A DNA stretch of 64,000 nt from Promethearchaeota archaeon (lineage in GTDB: Archaea; Asgardarchaeota; Lokiarchaeia; Sigyniarchaeales; SOKP01), in the NCBI GenBank assembly GCA_030606485.1, contig JAUWGH010000004.1, positions 124,001 through 188,000 of the forward strand. The letters run 5' to 3'. Below are positions 18,232 to 26,313 of the stretch, piece after piece. Numbering within the stretch: position 1 is the stretch's first letter; each line of letters begins with the position of its first letter. The notes beneath the pieces were generated by a model. That model saw only the letters and a list, made by a program, of their open reading frames with translations, made no database searches and was not told the origin of the DNA. Made by a program: the position numbers and the translations under genes.

Positions 18232-18472
18232 AATATTAATGTTTTCATTTAAAAATTAAATAATAGAATAATACCTAAATATTAGGTAGATTTGAATTTA
18301 AATTCCAAAAAAATAAATTTGAAAATTTCTATATCTATATCATTAAAAAATAATTTATATGACGAGTTTAGTGTAAATCAATTATTATATCACTATTATA
18401 TATGTTATTTATTTAAAAATTGAAAAATTTAGATAAAAATTTAATTACAAAAAATAGGAGTGTGATTATATA

Positions 18473-19722
18473 ATTACAGATAATGGTCATTATACTTCTA
18501 ATTTCACTACGAAATACCATATCATAGCAAATTATAAAGTAAATGGAGTGGTTGAAAAGAGCGATATTGTCGGTGCCATTTTTGGGCAAAGATAAATAGC
18601 CACTTCGGTCATATCGCCTAAACCGAAGGTCTTTTATCGGATTTAGACTTAAGGGATTTACAAAAAAGTGGGAGAATAGGAAGAATTGAGGTCGAATTAA
18701 CGACCGAAGAGGGAATATCTAAAGGAACAATAATTATTCCTTCAAGTCTAACAAGAAAAGAGACCGTTTTATTGGCAGCGACAATAGAAACCGTGAGTCG
18801 AGTAGGTCCTTGTTCCGCACAAATTGACCTAGAAGATATCAAAGACATTCGCGAAGACAAAAGAAAACAAATTATCAAACGAGCAACGGAATTATTAAAA
18901 AAATGGGATGAGAATAGTCCCGAACCTAGGGAAATTGAAGAACAAATTTCTCAAGATATAAGACTTAGTGAAATTAAAAAATGGGGGCCTGAAAATTTAC
19001 CTGCAGGTCCTAATGTTGATATTAGCCCAGATCTCATAATAGTTGAAGGAAGAGCAGACGTCTTAAATTTAATGCGTATAGACATCAAAAATGCTATTGC
19101 AGTGGAAGGCACTCAAATACCTAAGTCAATAATTGAATTAATTCGTAATAAAAGCCCAATTACTGCTTTTTTAGATGGAGACCGGGGAGGCACAATAATC
19201 TTAAATGAATTATTACAAGTGGCACACCTTGATTATGTTGCAAGAGCTCCTGATGGGCTTGAAGTTGAAGAATTAACAAGAAAACAGATGGTTAAAGGTC
19301 TTCAAAATAAGAGACCAGTTTCAGAGATAGTTAATAATAAAAATTTATCAGTAGATATACCGCGTAAGGGGAAAACAGTAATTGAAAAAAAAATAAAAGA
19401 TTCGAAGAATAAATATAAAAATATTTTAAAAATATTGAAGCTCAATAAAGGGTCAAAAATTGCTGAGTATATTTCTAACTCTAAAATAACAAAAAAAGCA
19501 ATTGGAATTGACTCAGAGGAAAATATTCTTTTTGAATTAGATACTTCGGAAGTATTTGATAATTTGAGTGAATTTTCCACTATTAAATACTTAATATTGG
19601 ATGGTATTTTATCTAAAAGACTAATTTCCTTGGCAATAAAAATGAAAATAGATGCAATCATTTGCGTTGGAACAGAAGAAAATTTAAAAATTCCAAGACA
19701 AATAAAAGTTATAAAAGTTTAA
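18473..19722 (+). CDS. dnaG: DnaG-like primase/exosome subunit, gene interrupted by a 32-nt intron
   Basis: Archaeal DnaG, a TOPRIM protein associated with the exosome. Exon 1 (to 18589) encodes TKYHIIANYKVNGVVEKSD and ends IVGAIFGQ. Exon 2 (18622-19722) resumes TEGLLSDLDLRDLQKSGR and continues through the TOPRIM motifs LIIVEGRADVLNL and AFLDGDRGG to the stop. The family reads IFGQTEGLL across this point, so removing 18590-18621 gives an intact protein of about 405 residues. The piece removed has a bulge-helix-bulge fold (separate entry). No ATG, GTG or TTG lies in frame upstream of TKYHII. The frame is open from 18458, and GGAGTG at 18457 is followed by ATA (18470) and ATT (18473), the likely start. 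The C-terminal 120 residues are poorly conserved. Its end overlaps the convergent OsmC gene. Confidence 0.85.
18590..18621 (+). other. Predicted bulge-helix-bulge intron in dnaG mRNA
   Basis: GGGC (18584-18587) pairs with GCCT (18616-18619), giving the 4-bp central helix. AAA at 18588-18590 and AAA at 18620-18622 are the two 3-nt bulges. GATA (18591-18594) pairs with TATC (18612-18615) as the inner helix. Cutting after the second base of each bulge, as the archaeal splicing endonuclease does, removes exactly 18590-18621 (32 nt) and joins CAA to ACC in the frame that gives GQTEG. The outer helix on the exon side is weak. A separate 7-bp pairing CTTCGGT/ACCGAAG is also possible in the precursor. 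Confidence 0.75.
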
Positions 19723-20135
19723 TAATTCACTTTAACATCAATGGGTAATCCTCTTATAAGAGAATTTGAAATTATGCAATATTCTCTAAAAATTTCAATG
19801 CATTTATCAAATTTTTTCTTGTTTTTTCCTTCAAAATCGATAATATTTAATTCTACACTTACATTAACTATTTCTAAATGATTATAAGGTTTTCTATGAG
19901 TCATTTTACCATCTACAACAATATTTAGTTCTTTTATTTCAAAATTATTTTTTTCTAAACAAAAAATAAAACTAGAGCCAAGGCATCCACCTATTCCAAC
20001 TAAAATATATTCAACGGGACTTGGTCCTCGATCATTTCCCTTAAAAGAGCGAGGCTCATCTATTAATATTTTTTTAAAGTGTCTAACCTCCGCTCTAAAT
20101 CCAAAATTATCAATCCAATTTATATTAACTTTCAT
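19719..20135 (-). CDS. OsmC/Ohr family protein
   Basis: 138 residues from the ATG at 20135. The family pattern is clear: N-terminal strands, RGPSPVEYILVGIGGCLGSSF (the helix with the conserved cysteine), and a second half beginning VSVELNIIDFEGKNKKKFDKCIEIFREYCIISNSL with a second cysteine. OsmC proteins reduce organic hydroperoxides using two cysteines; here both are present, though the C-terminal one is in the pattern YCIISNSL. The frame runs further upstream to 20348 but that part is antisense to secE and is not coding. Convergent with dnaG, the stops overlapping by four bases. Confidence 0.85.
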   Translation of the reverse strand: MKVNINWIDNFGFRAEVRHFKKILIDEPRSFKGNDRGPSPVEYILVGIGGCLGSSFIFCLEKNNFEIKELNIVVDGKMTHRKPYNHLEIVNVSVELNIIDFEGKNKKKFDKCIEIFREYCIISNSLIRGLPIDVKVNY

Positions 20136-20239
20136 AAAAATCGTAACTTTTTCTAAATTCCAATCAATTATATATTTTACAAAAATTCTATATAATCTTT
20201 TAAAATGAAAAAAAAATATGGTAATTAAAAAAAGGAAGA

Positions 20240-20467
20240 TTAACCAAAACCCAGCATTCCAGCTAAAAGTGAGAATAATAACTGAATAACGTAAGATACA
20301 GCTCCGAGTATTACCATTCCAATCAGACAAATTTTCGTGACAAGCCAATAATCTTTTCTGGATGGCTTAGTAGCAACTTTAATTATTCTTTTTGTACTTT
20401 GAAGGAACTTTTTTACACGAGCTTTAATCGAAGTCTCAGAAATTCTTGTTGCTTCATATTTACTCAT
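20240..20467 (-). CDS. secE: Preprotein translocase subunit SecE
   Basis: 75 residues with the Sec61-gamma layout: an amphipathic helix IKARVKKFLQSTKRIIKVATKPSRKDYWLVTK followed by one TM helix (residues 47-70, LIGMVILGAVSYVIQLLF). This is the minimal SecE that clamps SecY. SecY is encoded at 51455-52939. ftsY lies upstream on the same strand after about 98 nt, so the membrane-targeting genes are clustered. The usual archaeal neighbour nusG/spt5 is not present here. Confidence 0.9.
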   Translation of the reverse strand: MSKYEATRISETSIKARVKKFLQSTKRIIKVATKPSRKDYWLVTKICLIGMVILGAVSYVIQLLFSLLAGMLGFG

Positions 20468-20565
20468 AATTTATCATTAAGGTTTATCGTAATTTAAATT
20501 TATTTTTTATAAAAGTAATTATAACCTATAATTTAAATTAATTTCTGAAATGTTTTATTATTTTT

Positions 20566-21480
20566 TTAGGTCGATTCTAAACTAAATATTTTATCAAGGA
20601 AAATATTTACATCAAATAATTCCAAATCATTATAACCTTGACCGGTACCAACTGCGAGAATAGGTTTCTTAGTTTCAAAAACAATTGATAATGCTGCACC
20701 TCCTTTTGCATCTGCATCTAATTTGGTTAAGATTGAGGCATCAATTCCAACTTCTTCATTAAACTTTTTGGCTTGTTGTAAGGCATCATTTCCAGCAAGA
20801 CTATCTCCTATAAATAGAACCAAATGAGGCTCAACAACTCTCACAATTTTCTTCATTTCAATCATAAGATTTTTATTACTTACTTGTCTGCCACTAGTAT
20901 CTATCATAACAACATTTATACTTTTTGCAGTCGCATGTTCTACAGTATCATATGCTACTGAAGCAGGATCTGATTTGTAATTATGTTTAATTACCTTAAT
21001 TCCAACGTTATTCATATGTTCTAATAATTGTTCAATTGCTCCAGCTCGAAATGTATCACTAGCAGCTACAACGCATCTCAAACCGTGTTTCTTTAAATAT
21101 GTTCCAAGCTTAGCAATTGTGGTAGTTTTGCCTGTTCCATTAACACCAAGAAAACATATAATATATGGCTTGCCTTGATTATTTACTTTTTCAATATCAT
21201 TTAGTAAATCTATAGGTTTCACATCAAGAATTTTAAAAATAGCATCTTTAAGTGCAAAATTCACTAAATTTTTAGTAGATTTAAATCGGCCAACAATTTC
21301 ATTTTCAAGAGTTTCATTCATTAATGCACAAACCCTCTCTGCAACATCTAAGGCAACATCATTTTGCAATAAAATTAGTTTTAAGGTGTTAAGCGGTTTT
21401 TCTGTCTTTTCAAGTGATAAAGTTTTTTTTGAAATTTTCTCAACAAAAAAGGACAAGCTTTTTTTTAGGTTTTCCAGCAT
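20566..21480 (-). CDS. ftsY: Signal recognition particle receptor FtsY
   Basis: SRP GTPase that docks the signal recognition particle at the membrane. 304 residues: short N domain (1-95) and G domain. GTPase motifs are GVNGTGKTTTIAKLG (P-loop, about residue 114), DTFRAGAIEQL, VMIDTSGRQ, LTKLDADAKGGAALS and GTGQGYNDL. The long acidic A domain of bacterial FtsY is absent, as usual in archaea. It is downstream of the prefoldin gene in the conserved order eL20-pfdA-ftsY. Confidence 0.96.
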   Translation of the reverse strand: MLENLKKSLSFFVEKISKKTLSLEKTEKPLNTLKLILLQNDVALDVAERVCALMNETLENEIVGRFKSTKNLVNFALKDAIFKILDVKPIDLLNDIEKVNNQGKPYIICFLGVNGTGKTTTIAKLGTYLKKHGLRCVVAASDTFRAGAIEQLLEHMNNVGIKVIKHNYKSDPASVAYDTVEHATAKSINVVMIDTSGRQVSNKNLMIEMKKIVRVVEPHLVLFIGDSLAGNDALQQAKKFNEEVGIDASILTKLDADAKGGAALSIVFETKKPILAVGTGQGYNDLELFDVNIFLDKIFSLEST

Positions 21481-21522
21481 GATTTAAATTGGTTTCTTAC
21501 TCTAAAAAATATCATTTTTTTT

Positions 21523-21963
21523 TTATTTTTGAAGACCATCTTGAAATTGGCTCAGTTGTTGTTGTACTCTCGGTGTTAATGATTTTATATGGGAATCTAA
21601 CTGTATATATTGATTTACTAATGACTCTCTTTGTTCGTTATGACGTTTTATTAACTCATCAATGTAATCAGTACTTTCTTCATAGTTTTTTTCAATTATA
21701 ACATCCGAGCCTATATACATAAGAATTTTATTAGATTCTAAAATGTTAGCTTTAATATAAGCCATTCCTCCAATTGGAACAACTAGCTCATCTCCCGATT
21801 TAAGTTCTGTAAGACCTTCTATTGTTTTTTTTGTGGTCTTTACTAATTGTAGAGAATTATCGATAATTTCAATCTGATTTTTTAAAAACTCAAATTGCTG
21901 TTGTAGGAAATTTAGGCTTTGTAGTTGACGCTGGAGATCCTGTTGATTTTTCATTCTATTCAC
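21523..21963 (-). CDS. pfdA: Prefoldin alpha subunit
   Basis: Chaperone subunit of the jellyfish-like prefoldin hexamer that hands unfolded proteins to the chaperonin. 146 residues: N-terminal coiled-coil helix (1-50), beta-hairpin segment with DELVVPIGGMAYIKANI and KILMYIGSDVIIEKNYEES, then C-terminal coiled coil (90-146) ending in Gln-rich TPRVQQQLSQFQ. Domain pattern and length are those of archaeal prefoldin alpha. Sits between eL20 and ftsY, the usual archaeal order. Confidence 0.92.
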   Translation of the reverse strand: MNRMKNQQDLQRQLQSLNFLQQQFEFLKNQIEIIDNSLQLVKTTKKTIEGLTELKSGDELVVPIGGMAYIKANILESNKILMYIGSDVIIEKNYEESTDYIDELIKRHNEQRESLVNQYIQLDSHIKSLTPRVQQQLSQFQDGLQK

Positions 21964-21991
21964 AAAATTTTTTATTAAAATAATAATTTAT

Positions 21992-22225
21992 TTATTTGGT
22001 AGTGGAAATTTCTCTTAAAACCATATCACTTATTTCCTCTGGCTTAATTACCTTAATCTTTTCAATTTTAATCTGCCTTCTTAATAAACCTGTTGAAGTT
22101 ATTAAAGTCAAGACTTTTTCAAGTGCATCTTCTTCTTTTATAGCCCGAACATCTTTCCGAAATAAGTATTTAACTCGGTTCCTAGTATAGAATCCCGAAA
22201 TTCTAAAGATTTTTACTTCACTCAC
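21992..22225 (-). CDS. Large-subunit ribosomal protein eL20 (LX/L18Ae)
   Basis: 77 residues matching archaeal LX: KIFRISGFYTRNRVKYLFRKDVRAIKEEDALEKVLTLITS and a C-terminal KIEKIKVIKPEEISD. It is a single-domain version of eukaryotic eL20. The gene follows aIF6 and precedes prefoldin alpha, exactly the conserved archaeal arrangement. Confidence 0.93.
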   Translation of the reverse strand: MSEVKIFRISGFYTRNRVKYLFRKDVRAIKEEDALEKVLTLITSTGLLRRQIKIEKIKVIKPEEISDMVLREISTTK

Positions 22226-22329
22226 TGTAATTTCAACGATATTTGATTGATTCGATTATTTTAATTTAATTTTTTGTATTTTTTTAAACATTAAAATTTT
22301 GGTAATTTGTAATACAAATAAGATACAGA

Positions 22330-22995
22330 TTAAAGGTGGAGAACATTTGTTAGTCTCATCAATTCAGGACCAGTTGAGAGTAAGCCAAAAATTCCAGTTG
22401 TATCATTTACGATCGCCCCAGAACCTAAATAAGGAATCCCCCGATTGATCGTACTGAGATCAACGTGTACCTTCAAATAATCAGAGACAACATCAACATT
22501 TTCATCGGTAGAGAGAGGGTGAATACAACAACCGTGATTGTTAGTAATCCCATTAGAACCGGGGAGATGGTTACCTCCGAATTCAAATACGTTAACTTCT
22601 ACATCTAGAACATCTTTAATGATCTTTTGATGGCTTTTAAGAAAAGAGCTTATAATAGCACCTTTATCGTTACATAAAATCATATTTCCTAATGCGTTGT
22701 CCAATGAGTTAACAACTTCAATCTGAACAGAATCTCCAACTTCTCTTTTTAGTTTTTTAAATTCCTCGTCATATACTATTCTCGGTAAGAGTATTCCCTT
22801 ATTATTTAATGCAACATAGACACCAAGAAGTGGAGATCTATTAATATTTATGGGAATTAAAAGATCAAAATTTTCCTTTAATTTTAAAAGTAAATTTTGG
22901 TCAATATTCAGCGGGTATAAGACCCAAGAATTATTTGCTGCTAAATAGACACCTATAGAATTGACTCCAAAAATTTTAGACTTTATTGCTGTAAT
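22330..22995 (-). CDS. Translation initiation factor aIF6, probable AUU start
   Basis: Anti-association factor that binds the large subunit and keeps subunits apart. Five repeats of the IF6 fold are visible, including FGVNSIGVYLAANN, SPLLGVYVALNN, LDNALGNMILCNDKGAI and PYLGSGAIVNDTTGIFG. No ATG, GTG or TTG lies in frame before the conserved N-terminus; the frame runs without a start back to the eL31 stop. Alignment to eIF6 (Met about 12 residues before the IG) puts the start at ATT 22995 or the adjacent ATC 22998. GGAG (complement of 23005-23008) lies 6-9 nt before these. An internal TTG at 22704 would remove nearly half the protein. Predicted length 221 residues is normal. Confidence 0.85.
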   Translation of the reverse strand: MTAIKSKIFGVNSIGVYLAANNSWVLYPLNIDQNLLLKLKENFDLLIPININRSPLLGVYVALNNKGILLPRIVYDEEFKKLKREVGDSVQIEVVNSLDNALGNMILCNDKGAIISSFLKSHQKIIKDVLDVEVNVFEFGGNHLPGSNGITNNHGCCIHPLSTDENVDVVSDYLKVHVDLSTINRGIPYLGSGAIVNDTTGIFGLLSTGPELMRLTNVLHL

Positions 22996-23058
22996 GATGT
23001 CCAGCTCCGTGCTATTTGGATAACCAATCAGTTCACTTTTCTTGTCTAAATAGTAGAA

Positions 23059-23538
23059 TTAGGCTAAATAACAAACTACAAGCCCGTCGAGATTTTTTGT
23101 TGCTCTTATTTTGATTTTTCTTGGGGGTTTGCTTATACCTCGAGACCATATTTTTTCATTAACATCTTGAGATATAATCAAAGCTTCAGGTTTAAAGTGG
23201 CGAGTCATAAATTTTCTTAAATATCTAACAGATTTTTTAGCCCATTTTGTTCTGGGTCCATGTCTAGCTTTATATAATGGAACAATATAAATTCTCTCAT
23301 CGATAATTTCTTCTTCTTTCGGAATTTCTTCAATTTCTTCTTCTCGCTCAATTCCTTCTTCTTCCGCAAATAATTCCTTAATTTCTTCTTTCTCAGCTAC
23401 TTCATCTAAACTAAATTCTTCGATTTCCTCGATTTCTTCTTCCTCCTCTACTACTTCCTCTCCCGTTTCTTCTTTTTCTTCGATTAATTCTTCCTCTAGA
23501 TCGTCAAGACTAATTTCTTTTTCCTTTTTTTTACCCAT
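23059..23538 (-). CDS. Ribosomal protein eL31 with long acidic N-terminal extension
   Basis: 159 residues. Residues 80-159 (ERIYIVPLYKARHGPRTKWAKKSVRYLRKFM...) are a complete eL31, a protein at the exit-tunnel rim of the large subunit. Residues 1-79 are an extra segment, lysine at the start and then overwhelmingly glutamate and isoleucine (for example EEVVEEEEEIEEIEE), low complexity. eL31 is usually about 90 residues. Such a tail would project from the ribosome surface near the exit site; its role is unknown. The gene lies between eL39 and aIF6 as in other archaea. Confidence 0.9.
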   Translation of the reverse strand: MGKKKEKEISLDDLEEELIEEKEETGEEVVEEEEEIEEIEEFSLDEVAEKEEIKELFAEEEGIEREEEIEEIPKEEEIIDERIYIVPLYKARHGPRTKWAKKSVRYLRKFMTRHFKPEALIISQDVNEKIWSRGISKPPRKIKIRATKNLDGLVVCYLA

Positions 23539-23555
23539 ATTTCACACCATTCTTG

Positions 23556-23717
23556 TTATCCTTTCTTTAATTTCTGATTTCTCCAATGTCGTTGGGAATA
23601 AGGAGAACTTTTTATTTTTGAACGTGTTTTCATCGTTACCCACGTTGGCACTGAGCGATTTTGCTTAAGTGCTTTACCTCTGCGGAGTTTATGGGCTAAA
23701 TCTTTATTTCTGCTCAT
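23556..23717 (-). CDS. Ribosomal protein eL39
   Basis: 53-residue gene: ATG at 23717, stop 23556. The sequence starts MSRNKDLAHKLRRGKALKQN and contains RSVPTWVTMKTRSKI and RRHWR-like QRHWRNQKLKKG, the eL39 signature. It is a tiny basic protein lining the exit tunnel. Eighteen nt separate it from eL31 downstream, giving the expected eL39-eL31-aIF6 order. Confidence 0.93.
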   Translation of the reverse strand: MSRNKDLAHKLRRGKALKQNRSVPTWVTMKTRSKIKSSPYSQRHWRNQKLKKG

Positions 23718-23755
23718 GATTTTCAGCTTTAATATCTATTTTACTTAATTTTTAA

Positions 23756-24103
23756 TTAGAAATGTTTAATCTTAAAATCTCTTTTTTTCGAACTTTGGGT
23801 TAATTGCTCTAACAATTTTTTAAATTGTTCATCAGATAATGGTATTTGACCTCTAAGTCTTCCTGTTTGAAAAAGTTGAATTAATTGTAACTCAATCATT
23901 TGAGCAAATTCTGGTTTTACTAATTTAATATTTTCTAAGCGTTGTCTTCCTTCTTGTGAAAGAATTTGTCGCATTATATTATATTTTTTTAGTTCGAGTT
24001 CTTTTTGTTGATATTTTGCAAGTTCTTCTTGTGCAGCTTGTTGTTGAATCTGTGTTAATTTTTCTCGTTTAATTCTTTCCAGTTCTTCATCTTCATTACT
24101 CAT
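23756..24103 (-). CDS. PDCD5/TFAR19-related DNA-binding protein
   Basis: 115 residues, helical. The motif DEELERIKREKLTQIQQQAAQEE, then ILSQEGRQRLENIKLVKPEFAQMIELQLIQLFQTGRLRGQIPLSDEQFKKLLEQL, is the conserved core of archaeal PDCD5 proteins. Eukaryotic PDCD5 acts in apoptosis signalling and chaperonin regulation; the archaeal role is not established. It follows eS19 in the conserved block. Confidence 0.92.
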   Translation of the reverse strand: MSNEDEELERIKREKLTQIQQQAAQEELAKYQQKELELKKYNIMRQILSQEGRQRLENIKLVKPEFAQMIELQLIQLFQTGRLRGQIPLSDEQFKKLLEQLTQSSKKRDFKIKHF

Positions 24104-24163
24104 TAATTATTACACCCTTTAATTCTAAGTTTATAGACCCTGCAAAAAAATGTGTTCGGGTTG

Positions 24164-24586
24164 CTACTTTTCTCGTAGGAGCCAATGGGCAGTTCGTTCT
24201 AGAAGCGATATACCTTCGGGAGACACTTTTCTCCCACCTTTTTCTGTTTTCTCAAGTAATTTTGCATTCTCTAATTGCTGGATTGCTACTCTAATTATTT
24301 TACCACTACCCTTTGCACTATGTGCAGGTTTTGAACCCCTTCGATTTTTTCCACTATACTTTTTTCTCATTCGATTTACGCCGATTGGACCAAACTTCCA
24401 GATCTTTCGCAAGACGGATGCAGATCTAACATACCAAAAATTTTCTTGGTCTAAAGGTGCAATTTCTTTATAGAAAGCGGTCTTCCAGAATTCACTACCT
24501 TCTGGGGGTTTTATTTCTGAGTATTCCTTTAATTTTTCGGATACGGCTTGTATCAATTTTATTGGTTCTACACTATAAATCGACAT
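24164..24586 (-). CDS. Ribosomal protein eS19
   Basis: 140 residues with the family core: FWYVRSASVLRKIWKFGPIGVNRMRKKYSG, GSKPAHSAKGSGKIIRVAIQQLENAKLLEK and GRKVSPEGISLLE. Head protein of the small ribosomal subunit. First gene of the minus-strand block; the 114-nt gap to yhbY on the other strand holds both promoters. Confidence 0.95.
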   Translation of the reverse strand: MSIYSVEPIKLIQAVSEKLKEYSEIKPPEGSEFWKTAFYKEIAPLDQENFWYVRSASVLRKIWKFGPIGVNRMRKKYSGKNRRGSKPAHSAKGSGKIIRVAIQQLENAKLLEKTEKGGRKVSPEGISLLERTAHWLLREK

Positions 24587-24700
24587 AACTTCTATATTGC
24601 TAGAGCAAAACTTGATATTTTATGAATATTTTAATTTATTTATTATTTGTAAAAACATACAGAAATTAAAAAATTTTCGGAAATTTTATAATTTAAGATA

Positions 24701-24997
24701 ATGAATCTGAGAAATAAGTATTTTGATGTATTACATAGCAAAGCGCTAGTTAATATTGGAAAATCAGGGTTAAATTCTGAAGGGTTGATTAATCATATAT
24801 CTAAAATGCTTAAAAAAGAAAAGATATTAAAAATTCACGCCCTTAAATCAGCCTTGGTTTTAATAGAGATTAAAGATATAGCCGAGCTAGTCAAAAACAA
24901 AACCAACTCTTTTTTACTTGACGTACGAGGACACACCTTCATCATTTCAAAATCTGATATTAAAAAAAAAATATATTCTCCTAAAAATTCAATATGA
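24701..24997 (+). CDS. CRM-domain RNA-binding protein (YhbY family)
   Basis: 98 residues forming a single CRM domain: SKALVNIGKSGLNSEGLINHI (with the GxxG-like loop), then KILKIHALKSALVLIEIKDIAELVKNKTNSFLLDVRGHTFIISK. YhbY proteins bind pre-ribosomal RNA. The stop overlaps the start of rnp4 (ATGA), so they are translationally coupled. The grouping of yhbY, rnp4 and nep1 is a small ribosome and tRNA maturation operon. Confidence 0.85.
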   Translation: MNLRNKYFDVLHSKALVNIGKSGLNSEGLINHISKMLKKEKILKIHALKSALVLIEIKDIAELVKNKTNSFLLDVRGHTFIISKSDIKKKIYSPKNSI

Positions 24998-25353
24998 AAA
25001 AAAATAAACAAATTATTAAAAAAATCGCATTATCTCGGATAAGATTTTTATTTGAAAGAGCAGATGAAATATTTCCGCAAGATCAAGATCTTGCAAATAG
25101 ATATATAGATCTCTGCCAAGCTTATAGTCGGCGTGCAAATTTAAAAATACCTAAGGAATTAAAAAGACGAATTTGCCATTCTTGTAAGAGATTTCTTGTT
25201 CCAGGAGTGAATTGTCGTTATCGAATGCAATCACGTCGGGGAAAAGGTTCTCATGTGACCTTAACCTGTTTTATTTGTAATAATAAAACTCGTTATTATA
25301 TTAAAAAGAAAAATCCAAAAATAAGAAAAGAAAAAAAAGAAAATTCTCCATAA
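24994..25353 (+). CDS. rnp4: Ribonuclease P protein component 4 (Rnp4/Rpp21)
   Basis: 119 residues. N-terminal helices IRFLFERADEIFPQDQDLANRYIDLCQAYSRRANLKIP pair with Rnp1-type partners; the zinc ribbon follows with C..C (ICHSCKRFLVPGVNCRY) and C..C (LTCFICNNKTRYY). Protein subunit of the archaeal RNase P that trims pre-tRNA 5' ends. The basic tail ends IRKEKKEN. Overlaps the YhbY gene by four bases. The RNase P RNA gene was not identified in this window. Confidence 0.92.
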   Translation: MKKNKQIIKKIALSRIRFLFERADEIFPQDQDLANRYIDLCQAYSRRANLKIPKELKRRICHSCKRFLVPGVNCRYRMQSRRGKGSHVTLTCFICNNKTRYYIKKKNPKIRKEKKENSP

Positions 25354-25375
25354 AGAGCTGAGAAATCTTACGCCA

Positions 25376-26047
25376 TTGATTATAATTCTTGCAGAAACTG
25401 GACTTGAATTAATACCTGATGAATTAAAACCAGAAAAAATCACTAAAAAAAATTATGATCCTAATTATTATCCCTCTATGATCCTTGATAATGCAATATA
25501 TCATCCAATTATGAATAAACTTCCCAATGCTGGAAAAAGGGGGAGACCTGATATCGTCCATCAATTCCTACTTAATTCCTTAGGCTCTCCATTAAATAAA
25601 AAGGGGCTTTTACAACTCTATATTCATACTATAAATAATAAAATTTTTAAAATTAATCCACGGCTACGGATTCTACGTAATTATGAGAGATTTAAAGGTC
25701 TTATAGCAAAATTATTAATTGAGCGAAATATCAAATCCGAAAGAGAAACTTTAATATCCGAATATTTTGGCTCGTTAAAAGATTTAATTATTGAAATAAA
25801 TCCTTATGAAAAATTTTTACTCTCAAGTAAAGGTAAATTAACCAAAAATCCAATTACCTTATTTTCTTCAGATTTAACTAAAAAAATATTAGTTCTTATT
25901 GGCGGTTTCCAAAAAGGAATGTTTAATGAAGATATTTTATCTTTATCTAACAACTTAATTTGCCTCTATAATGAAAGTCTAGATTCATGGATTATCGCAA
26001 GTAGAATAATTACATTCTATGAATTGGCTATTGAATTATATGAATAA
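25376..26047 (+). CDS. rRNA pseudouridine N1-methyltransferase Nep1 (Emg1)
   Basis: SPOUT methyltransferase that methylates a pseudouridine in the decoding region of 16S rRNA. 223 residues. Motifs: LDNAIYHPIMNKLPNAGKRGRPDIVHQF, LLNSLGSPLNKKGLLQLYIHT and the C-terminal catalytic knot ILVLIGGFQKGMFN. The start is TTG at 25376, 23 nt after rnp4, with an AAAGAG-like site upstream. Family and length fit well. Confidence 0.92.
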   Translation: MIIILAETGLELIPDELKPEKITKKNYDPNYYPSMILDNAIYHPIMNKLPNAGKRGRPDIVHQFLLNSLGSPLNKKGLLQLYIHTINNKIFKINPRLRILRNYERFKGLIAKLLIERNIKSERETLISEYFGSLKDLIIEINPYEKFLLSSKGKLTKNPITLFSSDLTKKILVLIGGFQKGMFNEDILSLSNNLICLYNESLDSWIIASRIITFYELAIELYE

Positions 26048-26109
26048 ATTTCCCAAAAATTAAAAAAAAATAGATAATTCTTAATAATATTATATTAAAA
26101 AATTAATGC

Positions 26110-26180
26110 GCGTTCGTTGTATAGAGGTAGTATTCAGGCCTTCCAAGCCTGTGGCCCGGGTTCGATTCCCGGCGGGCGCA
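26110..26180 (+). tRNA. tRNA-Gly(UCC)
   Basis: Acceptor GCGTTCG pairs with CGGGCGC; discriminator A. D-stem GTAT/GTAT with G-U pairs, anticodon stem CAGGC/GCCTG with loop CTTCCAA (anticodon TCC), T-stem CCGGG/CCCGG with loop TTCGATT. No intron, no encoded CCA. Confidence 0.95.
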
Positions 26181-26313
26181 TTTTCTTCTTATATTATTAA
26201 ATCGTTTAGGGGACAAAACAATTATTACATAATTTTTTAAAATATTTTTAATTAATCAATAAAATATAATAAAAGAATAAATAAAAAAGAAAAATAAAAA
26301 AAGAAAAACATAA

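Noticed and set aside
18590-18621. dnaG insertion read as a frameshift pseudogene or as translational bypassing
   Set aside because: TAA follows the GQR codons as in bypassing, but there is no matching landing codon. A pseudogene would not explain why the exact missing 32 nt form a canonical BHB and why the rest of the gene is intact.
20136-20348. N-terminal membrane extension of the OsmC protein
   Set aside because: It is antisense to secE and the OsmC family starts at 20135.
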